DNA from: Salinicola endophyticus
Lineage (GTDB): Bacteria > Pseudomonadota > Gammaproteobacteria > Pseudomonadales > Halomonadaceae
Length of the DNA stretch: 64,000 nt
Reading direction: 5' to 3'
NCBI RefSeq assembly: GCF_003206575.1
Contig: NZ_PZJO01000003.1
Span: forward strand, 218,246 to 282,245
Shown: piece by piece, positions 20,386 to 27,191 of the stretch
How positions within the stretch are numbered: position 1 is the first letter of the stretch
Layout: every line of letters begins with the position of its first letter
The notes under the pieces: generated by a model
The model's input: only the letters and a program-made list of their open reading frames with translations
Told to the model about the DNA's origin: nothing
The model's database searches: none
Made by a program: the position numbers and the translations under genes

Positions 20386-21507
20386 CTATTGTTCTTCATG
20401 CCACCAATCCGGCTCAATATCGCCAAAATCAACATCTGAAGGATAGGAAAGAAGCTCAAAACTAGTTAGCTCTATATCCTCTTGGCACTCTTCAAAATCT
20501 CCTTCAAACGTAAGAAGGATCTCAGATACAAATTGTAAACCCGACGAAGCAGAAGCGTTACCGATAGGCACATAGTCTTTGTCTATAGAGTCTCGGACGG
20601 TAAGAGAGAATGACGTTGATACCGTGGCTGTGACCATGATCTTTGCTTCGACGATCAGTGTTCCGTTCTGACCCTGCACAGGTTGGAGAAGTGCATTCCC
20701 TTCTTCGTCGACCAAGAACTCAAATTCATCTAACACAACCTCGACGTAGTCTGGTTCGTAGAAAAACTGAGAAGAAGCATCTGGATATAGGTTTATCTCA
20801 CCAACAGCATCAGAAACGTACTGACTTATCATTTCGTACAGAGCTGAAGGTTCTCCATATGGCAACGTTCCAGCAATATGAGTACAGAACTCAATAGCCG
20901 ATGAATGTGGCTGAAAAGCAGCAATCGCCTCTGCGAGGTCTTCCACTACATCAATAAAATTTGATTCATCAGAAAAACGCTTCCAATCGCCATCTTTCGC
21001 AACGGCTAGAATTTTTGTTTTATACTCTTTCGCCCAAGATTCCAGCGACATTAGAGCTATAGCGTCAGGAAACTCATTCTTTTTGCTACCCACGGGAGCA
21101 AACGGTGCTTCAGCACCAAAGTATTTTTTAATGATTTTGTCTAGACCAACACGACCTGTGGCAGGGATTATCTCAGCACCAGTTTTCTCAATAAAGGAGG
21201 CCAGTCTCTTCTTAGCCACCTCTGCATCATCAATGGGTGGAACCAATGATTCGGTGGCAGTTCTTGCACTCTCTTCGGACACAGATAAGCTCAGAACGCT
21301 CTCACGTATTGCCTTAACTACTTGATCCCTTGAGTCTGAGGCTTTTCGTTTCAGATGAATATGAACTTCTCTCAATACAATTTCTGACAATACAAGGTGG
21401 GACGGCTTGCCATTAAACTGCTCAAGCGTCTTCAAAATCCCAGACTCCAACCTCAGTCCTTTTTGATCAAAAATTGATGTATCTATTGTGATAGCACCAT
21501 AATCCAT
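20386..21507 (-). CDS. PIN-like nuclease (DUF4935-type) with C-terminal extension, cassette-borne
   Basis: A 373-residue protein. The N-terminal half looks like a PIN/DUF4935 domain: ITIDTSIF with D9, a conserved SEIVLREV helix with E42, NEFPDAIAL with D148 and AVAKDGDWKRF with D172/D174, which together could form the acidic metal site of a ribonuclease. Residues ~200-373 are acidic, beta-rich and not recognised (FYEPDYVEVVLDEFEFLV, ILLTFEGDFEE). A weak GAGAAATGG site precedes the ATG. The stop is 1 nt from attC 1. PIN nucleases occur as toxins and in phage-defence systems, so a defence or toxin role is possible. There is no antitoxin-like partner in the same cassette. Confidence 0.75.
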   Translation of the reverse strand: MDYGAITIDTSIFDQKGLRLESGILKTLEQFNGKPSHLVLSEIVLREVHIHLKRKASDSRDQVVKAIRESVLSLSVSEESARTATESLVPPIDDAEVAKKRLASFIEKTGAEIIPATGRVGLDKIIKKYFGAEAPFAPVGSKKNEFPDAIALMSLESWAKEYKTKILAVAKDGDWKRFSDESNFIDVVEDLAEAIAAFQPHSSAIEFCTHIAGTLPYGEPSALYEMISQYVSDAVGEINLYPDASSQFFYEPDYVEVVLDEFEFLVDEEGNALLQPVQGQNGTLIVEAKIMVTATVSTSFSLTVRDSIDKDYVPIGNASASSGLQFVSEILLTFEGDFEECQEDIELTSFELLSYPSDVDFGDIEPDWWHEEQ

Positions 21508-21538
21508 AATCCATTTCTCATCTATTTCGCTCCAATTA

Positions 21539-21609
21539 ACATAACGCCACGCTCCGTGGCAAGTTTGGAGCGAAGCGGAAAATTGTCCGACAGCAGCGCC
21601 TTGTTAGGT
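21539..21609 (-). other. attC site 2
   Basis: A 71-bp attC: ends ACATAAC and GTTAGGT (the latter a perfect GTTRRRY), arms CGCCACGCTCCGTGGCAAG and CCGACAGCAGCGCC with the typical GAAGCGGAAAAT centre. It overlaps the stop codon of the reverse transcriptase gene. Confidence 0.88.
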
Positions 21610-23073
21610 TATTTTGGGTGGGTTAAATACATCTAAATGCTCTATCATTGTTACCTTCTTGGCTATTGCCTTACAGCCCACGAAAATTTTGTGTTCTTTA
21701 CAGTCCTTAAACACATTACCACGATTATTTATAATCGACCGTGTTATTGGATCCTTGTATTTAGGCTTAATAGAAAGCAATTTCTCCAACCCATTACTTA
21801 CAATAAAGTAACTAATCCACGATATGAGATATTTATTTCGCTCTTCTTCTTCGGAAAGAGTGGTCAGGTAACCTTCTAAATATTCTACGACAGCAGCTTG
21901 ATCAATAACCCCGGAATCGCTTTTTAGCACCCCCTCTAGAATTGCTATTATTTTTGGGAATGCTTTAGTTCGTAGGCTTCCGAGCATGATCAACATGCTA
22001 ACAACCTTTTGCAAATTAAAGTCGCCGACCTTTATTTTCAGTTTTCCGTCTTTATCGACGATATCAGCGAGAAAGCGCTCAATAACACCAGTTCCTGAGC
22101 ATTCTTTATCAATTCGGATTGTCGCTAAATATAACTCCCGAAACTCTTTCCATGAGTATGATTTTTTCTTAATTGGGTGAACGGCATGATATTTAGACAC
22201 CCATTCTCTAAACAACCCATCAGGGAGGGGAGAAATAGTCGTTTTTTCATCACTTAGCTCTAAACTATATTCCTTTAGCGAAGCCTGAAGAAATTTGACA
22301 ACTCTCTTTGAGTCAGACTCGGACTTGGTTAGTATTCGATAATCATCTTTGAATCTAACAGCTTCGCACTCCACCCCGGAGTCCCGAACTAATTTGGTAA
22401 AATTAACATCGACGGCTGCCGCAATAATCTCTGCGATCACATCTGAGACGACCGGTCCAATTGGAACTCCATTAGTACAGCCATCGCTGGCATTTTGAAA
22501 CAAGCGATCTAAGCGATTCCCGAGAAGCTTGTAGTTGTGCATGTTCTCGGGTTTTCGGATAAATTTCTTTCCGTGTATTGCCCAAGCAATACTGTGAGTG
22601 TAGATAGATGGGTAAAAGCTTTTTATGTCGGCCTTAACCATGTATCTATATTTATAAGCTTCAGAAGCAATATCATCATCAATCATTCCAATAAACTCAT
22701 AAATGAGTCTACCGCTTCTAAGATAACCGACTCTTCCGGGATTTCGTGAATCTATTGGTATTGGAAATGTATAAGAAGTCACTTGGCTGTTTTTAGGAAC
22801 CATCTTTTCTACAATCGTTAGCCAATTTTTAGAAATATGATAAGCAATATCGTTGTGAATTTCAGGATGAATTAAACCAAAGTTTCGATCAGTATATTCA
22901 GTTTTAGGAAAATGAATATTCAAGCACTCAGTCCTTGGCACTTTGTACTTCTTACCTCCACCTGTAACTTTGGTGTAAACCTTTGGTTTGGCTGGTCTCT
23001 TGTCTACGACAAAGCAAGGCGGAAGAACATAACTCTCAGGAAAATAGCCTCTCTCACATAACCAATGGTACAC
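21604..23073 (-). CDS. reverse transcriptase of the unknown-group/defence (DRT-like) type, cassette-borne
   Basis: A 489-residue protein (from a GTG) with reverse transcriptase motifs: YMVKADIKSFYPSIYTHS with D149 (motif A), NGVPIGPVVSDVIAEII (motif B) and VRFKDDYRIL with D243-D244 (motif C, FKDD in place of YxDD). There is no maturase thumb, group II intron or retron ncRNA/msr-msd around it. The FPESYVLPPCF N-terminus, the YTHSIAWAIHGK tail of motif A and a helical C-terminus resemble antiviral UG/DRT or Abi-type RTs, but I cannot name the class. An in-frame ATT at 23086-23088 would add five residues; no ATG lies before the upstream stop. Its stop codon is inside attC 2, so it travels as a cassette. 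Confidence 0.85.
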   Translation of the reverse strand: MYHWLCERGYFPESYVLPPCFVVDKRPAKPKVYTKVTGGGKKYKVPRTECLNIHFPKTEYTDRNFGLIHPEIHNDIAYHISKNWLTIVEKMVPKNSQVTSYTFPIPIDSRNPGRVGYLRSGRLIYEFIGMIDDDIASEAYKYRYMVKADIKSFYPSIYTHSIAWAIHGKKFIRKPENMHNYKLLGNRLDRLFQNASDGCTNGVPIGPVVSDVIAEIIAAAVDVNFTKLVRDSGVECEAVRFKDDYRILTKSESDSKRVVKFLQASLKEYSLELSDEKTTISPLPDGLFREWVSKYHAVHPIKKKSYSWKEFRELYLATIRIDKECSGTGVIERFLADIVDKDGKLKIKVGDFNLQKVVSMLIMLGSLRTKAFPKIIAILEGVLKSDSGVIDQAAVVEYLEGYLTTLSEEEERNKYLISWISYFIVSNGLEKLLSIKPKYKDPITRSIINNRGNVFKDCKEHKIFVGCKAIAKKVTMIEHLDVFNPPKIT

Positions 23074-23172
23074 ATCAGCTTTTTTAATGAACGAGCAAGC
23101 TGATTAGTCGCCTTTCTATGCTCTTTTATTGGATTGCTCAACTACAAGCTCCCTTGCTTATTTTTGGCTTTC

Positions 23173-23291
23173 ACCTAACGCCAACCGCAGCGGCAGCCGG
23201 AACGGAGCGCCTTTTGTGCTAATGTTTGAGCCCCAGCGAGCAGCACAAAAGGTGCGGAATTTTGGCTGCCGGCTGCCGGTTTTAGTTAGGC
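23173..23291 (-). other. attC site 3
   Basis: A 119-bp attC with perfect ends ACCTAAC and GTTAGGC. Long arms pair GCGGCAGCCGG with CGGCTGCCGG and TTTTGTGCT with AGCACAAAA. It overlaps the stop of the protease gene. Its length is like Vibrio-type repeats. Confidence 0.9.
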
Positions 23292-24027
23292 GATTCTATT
23301 ATGATACTCATGAATCCACTGTTTAATTATTGCTGGTGTAGCCAGTTCTCCAGAAACGTGAACTGACTTATCACCGAAGATTTCGGACCCTGCCGCACTC
23401 TCATAAATCATCCCCAAAATCCCATATTCCTCTTCGGTGCTCCAGAATATCGGGCCGCCACTGGGACCACTATAATCAAGGATATCCGGCAATTCATATA
23501 ATTGACCAAACAAAGAGAAACGCTGAGCAGGTTGACCATTTGATAACTCAGCAATTATCTGAGCGTGAGACATAGATACACAATATCCACCACTGTCATC
23601 TTCATCCCTCCTATACTTCAATAGTGAAGGAAAACCTATAGCTATTGCATGCTTTAAATTCTCTGGCTGCAACGCAGGCGCAGTCTAAATCAATCGCTTC
23701 TTTTTCTATCGTCTCAAGAAATGCTGCATTCAGCTCTCTAATAGCAATATCTGGTTGTGGCTGACCGAAATCGGCTGATGGAATAAAGAATCTATCTTGC
23801 ACGACATAAAAGCCGTTAAGCATTGTTCTCATGCTATGACTATATTCGCCATACTCTACTTCCTTTGCTCGGTATATTTCAATTATGTGCCAACAAGTAA
23901 TTCCGTATGTTTTATCATTGCACTTTACGAATGTGATTGTTCCATTTGATGCAGCTTCAGTAGGTTTTGAGAAATCCAAACTCCCCCTGTCACTCTGTGT
24001 AAGATTCGGGGTAATAACTAAGCACAA
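23286..24027 (-). pseudogene. trypsin-like serine protease, split by a frameshift
   Basis: Two overlapping frames together make one chymotrypsin-fold protease of about 245 residues. The first (24027 to 23611, TTG start with AAGGAAA upstream) carries TCWHII with the catalytic histidine (H47) and QPDIAIREL with the aspartate (D93). The second (down to 23286) carries DYSGPSGGPIFWS with the nucleophilic serine and ends IIKQWIHEY. The second frame is closed by TAG just upstream of 23672, so the break lies between about 23611 and 23690 and needs a one-base shift. It could be a real mutation, a sequencing error or programmed frameshifting. Trypsin-like modules occur in several phage-defence systems; role here unknown. 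Confidence 0.75.
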
Positions 24028-24090
24028 TGAAGCAAATCATTTTCCTTAAAAATCGCACGCAATAAAATTGCCTTCTATGCTTCCTCGTTC

Positions 24091-24180
24091 ACCTAACGCT
24101 GAGGTAACCAGCGCCGGAGCGCCAGCGTAAGGAACCAAAGGCGGTACGTTTTTGACGTCCGGTTGACCGACTGGTTAGAT
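24091..24180 (-). other. attC site 4
   Basis: A 90-bp attC with perfect ends ACCTAAC and GTTAGAT, arms GAGGTAACCAGCG and CGGTTGACCGACTGG, lying 1 nt beyond the stop of the 99-residue gene. Confidence 0.87.
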
Positions 24181-24181
24181 T

Positions 24182-24481
24182 TCACTCTACCCCCCACGCT
24201 TCCTTTTCGCTGCCGGTCATAGATGAGCAAATCTGGCGGAAGGTATCGCTGAATTCAGAGCTGACGTTTCCATGGGCCCTATAGTTTGTCAGCAGATATC
24301 GTTTCACGGTATTCGGCCACCTACCTGCACTATGAGCATCATTAATGATGCCCTTCGCATCATGATAGCTAGTATCTTTCCGGACTTCGCTAAGTCTGCG
24401 TTCGAAATCTGCGAAGGTCCACTCATCAGATCGGGCCTCAAATTCATCCAGAAGTTTTTCTTTGTACTGCGCAATTGGCAT
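24182..24481 (-). CDS. cassette-borne hypothetical protein (99 aa)
   Basis: A small soluble, mixed-charge, mainly helical protein (YKEKLLDEFEARSDEWTF, FADFERRLSEVRKD). A TRYSYHDAKG-like turn (DTSYHDAKGIINDAH) and RWPNTVKRYLL are the most distinctive parts. I do not recognise a family. A strong TAAGGAGG site lies 7 nt before the ATG, the gene ends next to attC 4 and its upstream side is attC 5, so it is a complete one-gene cassette. Base use is AT-rich like its neighbours in the array. Function unknown. Confidence 0.75.
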   Translation of the reverse strand: MPIAQYKEKLLDEFEARSDEWTFADFERRLSEVRKDTSYHDAKGIINDAHSAGRWPNTVKRYLLTNYRAHGNVSSEFSDTFRQICSSMTGSEKEAWGVE

Positions 24482-24505
24482 GCTTGCCTCCTTATTCGTG
24501 AGTAA

Positions 24506-24577
24506 ATCTAACGCCTGGGCTAAGCCGCCGGTACGAAGCGCAGCGCAGTACCGGTCGGTTTGAGCCCGTAGTTAAGC
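24506..24577 (-). other. attC site 5
   Basis: A 72-bp attC with perfect ends ATCTAAC and GTTAAGC; arms CGCCTGGGCTAAGCCG and CGGTTTGAGCCCGTAG, inner stem CCGGTAC / GTACCGG. It overlaps the stop of the ParB-like gene. Confidence 0.9.
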
Positions 24578-25201
24578 ATCTTCCCACCGTATACGAAGAA
24601 TCTCATCAATTCTCTCTTGATACTCCGGCTGGATATGAATGGGTATAATATCCACCCCTATCTCTTTTGCTATCGCGTATCGGTGATGGCCGCCATTAAA
24701 AATAACCTCACAATTTTCAAGCGGTTTGACCAGTGGAGGAGAAATCGGCCATCCCTCTGATAGATAAACTATTAGACGCGCTAGCTTATCTTTCGAACCA
24801 ACTTCCCAGAGCTCTCCTTCGTCACGTCGACTATAGTGGCAAAGCTTTTTGTCAAGTTCTTGAAGAGTAATAAAGCCCAGCAAGAATCCGGCAGGGTAAT
24901 ACTCTGCAAATTTTTTTGGGCTCGCGCTATCTAATGAGTGACGTTGACTTTCCCGTGAAAGATCCCAATTGAATTTTATTGGCGGCCATTCCAACGAATG
25001 TGTGTCAATATACTTCTCTGACTCTCTTGATAGCTTTTGAAAAAGTAATCGCTGCGCACGATATTTTTCAAGCGTTTCACCTGCATTCTCGGCTAATATT
25101 TGATCAATGGCTTTACCTAGATCCATATCCTCGGACTTCACCTTGTGCTTAAGAGGTATTAAATAGCCCGATCGCTTTACCACTTGAACAAGCTCGCGCA
25201 T
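24572..25201 (-). CDS. ParB/sulfiredoxin-fold domain protein, cassette-borne
   Basis: A 209-residue protein. The C-terminal third shows the ParB/Srx-like pattern: ISPPLVKPL, then VIFNGGHHRYAIAKEIGVDIIPIHI, with GGHHR at residues 170-174 matching the conserved phosphate/nucleotide-binding GxxR box of this superfamily (ParB-type nucleases, CTPases, sulfiredoxin, DndB-like proteins). The N-terminal 130 residues are not recognised. AAGGCG lies 6 nt before the ATG. It begins 10 nt after the preceding small ORF and ends in attC 5. Activity (CTP hydrolysis, nuclease or kinase) cannot be predicted from the sequence alone. Confidence 0.75.
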   Translation of the reverse strand: MRELVQVVKRSGYLIPLKHKVKSEDMDLGKAIDQILAENAGETLEKYRAQRLLFQKLSRESEKYIDTHSLEWPPIKFNWDLSRESQRHSLDSASPKKFAEYYPAGFLLGFITLQELDKKLCHYSRRDEGELWEVGSKDKLARLIVYLSEGWPISPPLVKPLENCEVIFNGGHHRYAIAKEIGVDIIPIHIQPEYQERIDEILRIRWEDA

Positions 25202-25211
25202 TTAATACGCC

Positions 25212-25400
25212 TTATCTAGTCAACCTTTCGCATTTAACTTCTTGATTCCAAATAGCTTTCAGAAAAACTAGGCATGCTTTACAGAATTCACGTGCTCGCG
25301 CATTTTGCTCGGCCCAATACAACTGGGTATAGATACAGTCATTTAGCGGTGGATTGTCCGGTTGGCTTTTGCCGAAGGCCACCACGCTACCGCCAGCCAT
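25212..25400 (-). CDS. possible small protein (62 aa) upstream of ParB-like gene
   Basis: A 62-residue frame ending 10 nt before the ParB-like start. The C-terminal part (YWAEQNARAREFCKACLVFLKAIWNQEVKCERL) looks protein-like, with CKAC and a helix. The first 20 codons run through an imperfect inverted repeat (TAGCGGTGG ... CCACCACGCTA) that could be a decayed attC, and there is no ribosome-binding site before the ATG. It may be a truncated cassette gene or a fortuitous frame. Confidence 0.35.
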   Translation of the reverse strand: MAGGSVVAFGKSQPDNPPLNDCIYTQLYWAEQNARAREFCKACLVFLKAIWNQEVKCERLTR

Positions 25401-25541
25401 GGAGGATGACGATGGTTACCATCCTCCCAGCGCGGCTGTCCCCTGTAAGCTTGTGACTCTGTAAGCCATCTCTTGTGCTGTTATACGCACAGTAACCAAG
25501 CATCATATTAGAAACAACGCCACGAAAGCATTAGCCACTAC

Positions 25542-25697
25542 CTGAAAAGGACTGCGCTCGCCCATGCAGCGTTAAAAATCGGCTGGAGCGCCAGCCCGGT
25601 CAAAAATGCTCATTTACACCCCCGCAAACTCCGCTTTTTCGCCGATTTTTGCCTTAGCTGCGCGCCCCGGCCTTGCCTTCGCTCGTCGACTTTTCAG
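25542..25697 (+). repeat. long-hairpin intergenic repeat, family 1, copy C
   Basis: A 156-bp copy with ends CTGAAAAG / CTTTTCAG and inner stem AAAAATCGG / CCGATTTTT. Relative to copy D it carries two insertions (GGAGCGCCAGCCCGGT in the first half; GCGCGCCCC in the second). It lies right of the cassette island in the same orientation as copy A and opposite to copy B. The rest of the 25401-25809 gap holds a GGAGGATG / CATCCTCC hairpin (25401-25430) but no gene. Confidence 0.85.
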
Positions 25698-25809
25698 ACA
25701 GCGCCTAATCAATCGTGGCGTGAGAGGGAGGGGTGCTGGTGCGTTGGAAGCCGAAGATTATTTAGGCGACGGGGGCACTAGCCGCTGGGCATAACGAGAG
25801 CGGCCAGGT

Positions 25810-26208
25810 TCAAGAACGCTCGGATTCCTTCAACTCACCCAGTGCACTCTGGCACCGCGCTTCGACCTGATCGAGTTCGCGCTGCATGGCGCGGATGTCT
25901 TCCAGCTGGCGTTCGAGGTTGGCGCGCTTGTCGGCGAGGATTTCGAGCATGCGTTCGAGCTGGCGCACGCTGCCGTGATTGCGGTCGTCGTAGAGATCGA
26001 GCACTTCGCGTATCTCGATCAACGAGAAGCCGAGGCGCTTGCCACGCAGGGCGAGCTTGAGGCGCACACGGTCCTTGTCGCGGTAGACGCGGGTCTTGCC
26101 GCGGCGCTCGGGGGAGAGCAGGCCTTCCTGCTCGTAGAAGCGGATGGTGCGGGTGGTGACGTCGAACTGCTGCGCGAGCTCGCCAATGGCGTAGGTTGGG
26201 CCGGTCAC
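25810..26208 (-). CDS. liuR: MerR-family transcriptional regulator, LiuR type
   Basis: A 132-residue MerR regulator: YAIGELAQQFDVTTRTIRFYEQEGLL is the winged helix-turn-helix, then RGKTRVYRDKDRVRLKLALRGKRLGFSLIEIREVLDLYD and a dimerising coiled coil to the end. There are no metal-binding cysteines, which fits the LiuR branch responding to branched-chain acyl-CoA intermediates rather than metals. The start is GTG at 26206-26208. A 22-bp dyad at 26249-26270 lies 40 bp upstream and suggests autoregulation. LiuR is normally adjacent to liuA; here it is about 8 kb past liuE with the cassette island in between. LiuR identity is inferred from sequence style and operator-like sites. Confidence 0.8.
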   Translation of the reverse strand: MTGPTYAIGELAQQFDVTTRTIRFYEQEGLLSPERRGKTRVYRDKDRVRLKLALRGKRLGFSLIEIREVLDLYDDRNHGSVRQLERMLEILADKRANLERQLEDIRAMQRELDQVEARCQSALGELKESERS

Positions 26209-26248
26209 GGGCGTTGCCTGTTGTTAACTTTTCTTCACCCTACCGGGA

Positions 26249-26270
26249 TTTGACCTTTACGTGAAGATCA
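26249..26270. promoter_or_regulatory. candidate autoregulatory operator of the MerR gene
   Basis: An imperfect 22-bp inverted repeat with TTGA and TCAA ends around a TTTACGTGAA centre; 18 of 22 positions are symmetric. It is centred about 50 bp upstream of the GTG. Its spacing and TTGA..ACGT..TCAA pattern echo the sites at 8456 and 11152. Confidence 0.6.
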
Positions 26271-26315
26271 ACCATGGCAGGGTGTGCTGCCGCTGTTTCT
26301 AGCGGGGCATGCCAC

Positions 26316-27188
26316 TCAGAACAGGGATTCCTGCCGGTCACCGGCGAACTCGGCCAGCGGGGGTAGCGCAACCCGCTCGGCGAGCCGGCTGTAGCACCGG
26401 CGCGCCAGCTCCGGCGCCTGGCGATTATCCGGCGTATGCACAAAGAGAAAAGGGGTTTTCCCCTGTTTTATCCACAGGCTAAGCCGTTCTATCCACGGCG
26501 CAAAGCGCGCTGCGTTGATCGCTTCATCGAAGTGTCCGATGAAGCGCACGACAGGGTTGACCGCCGTGGAGAGCACGTGTAATGGGACTTTCGGCTTTTC
26601 GCCTTGAGCGGCTGCGAGCTTTTTGTCAAGCCCCGCGGGGGTGGCAAATAGCGCGCGAACGTCAAGCATCACGCGATCCACGCCTTGACTTATCAACAAG
26701 CGGTTGAGTGACTGCTCTGCCAACCCCTTGTGGAAAAATTCAAGCTCCCGCACTTCCACTGCGCAGGGCAGGCCCGGCGGCCAGCGCGAGAGTAGCTGCG
26801 CCAGCGCCGGCAGTTCGGCGTGGCCGAAATCCCGCGGCAGTTGAACCATCAGTGGGCCGAGCCGATCCGCCAGTGGGCCGAGGCCATCGACGAAGCGGGC
26901 GAAGTCGTCGTCGATCTCACGCAGACGCTTGGCGTGGGTGAGCTGGCCCGGCAGCTTGAAGCAGAAGCGAAAGGTCGATGGCGCCTGTGCGGCCCAGGCG
27001 GCGATGGTCTCCGCCTTGGGCAGGCCGCTGTAGAAGGTGGTGTTGCCCTCCACCGCGTTGAACACCCGAGCGTAGTCGGCCAGGCCAGCGTCACCGTGGG
27101 CCGGCAGCAGGCTGCCGCGCCAGTCGTTGTTGGCCCACATCGCCATGCCCAGGTAGAGCGGCGGCTGGGGTGTCTCTGTAAGCGTCAT
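26316..27188 (-). CDS. DUF72 (YecE-like) protein
   Basis: A 290-residue TIM-barrel-like DUF72 protein. Family hallmarks: an N-terminal LYLGMAMWANNDWRGSLLPAH, FNAVEGNTTFYSGLPKAETIAAWAAQAPSTFRFCFKLP and LGPLMVQLPRDFGH. Its biochemical role is not established. It starts 3 nt after the pdxY stop on the same strand, so the two genes are likely co-transcribed. Confidence 0.85.
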   Translation of the reverse strand: MTLTETPQPPLYLGMAMWANNDWRGSLLPAHGDAGLADYARVFNAVEGNTTFYSGLPKAETIAAWAAQAPSTFRFCFKLPGQLTHAKRLREIDDDFARFVDGLGPLADRLGPLMVQLPRDFGHAELPALAQLLSRWPPGLPCAVEVRELEFFHKGLAEQSLNRLLISQGVDRVMLDVRALFATPAGLDKKLAAAQGEKPKVPLHVLSTAVNPVVRFIGHFDEAINAARFAPWIERLSLWIKQGKTPFLFVHTPDNRQAPELARRCYSRLAERVALPPLAEFAGDRQESLF

Positions 27189-27191
27189 CGG

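Larger units (their letters stand above)
20304..25400 (-). mobile_element. integron cassette cluster without integrase (CALIN)
   Basis: Five attC-type sites (20304-20385, 21539-21609, 23173-23291, 24091-24180, 24506-24577) each sit immediately 3' of a minus-strand gene, and most overlap its stop codon. Four have perfect RYYYAAC and GTTRRRY ends or miss one base; the one at 20304 is degenerate. Gene order in transcription direction: small ORF + ParB-like, 99-aa unknown, split protease, reverse transcriptase, PIN-like nuclease. Base composition is clearly AT-richer than the flanks. No intI gene or attI is present in the window, so the array is orphaned or its integrase is elsewhere. Confidence 0.88.

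Noticed and set aside
21604..23073. reverse transcriptase as part of a retron or group II intron
   Set aside because: No maturase/HNH domain, no intron domain V-like end and no room for a typical msr-msd; the 3' end is an attC.
25401..25500. possible sixth attC upstream of the 62-aa frame
   Set aside because: There are inverted repeats and a GTTATAC, but no matching RYYYAAC/GTTRRRY pair at attC spacing.
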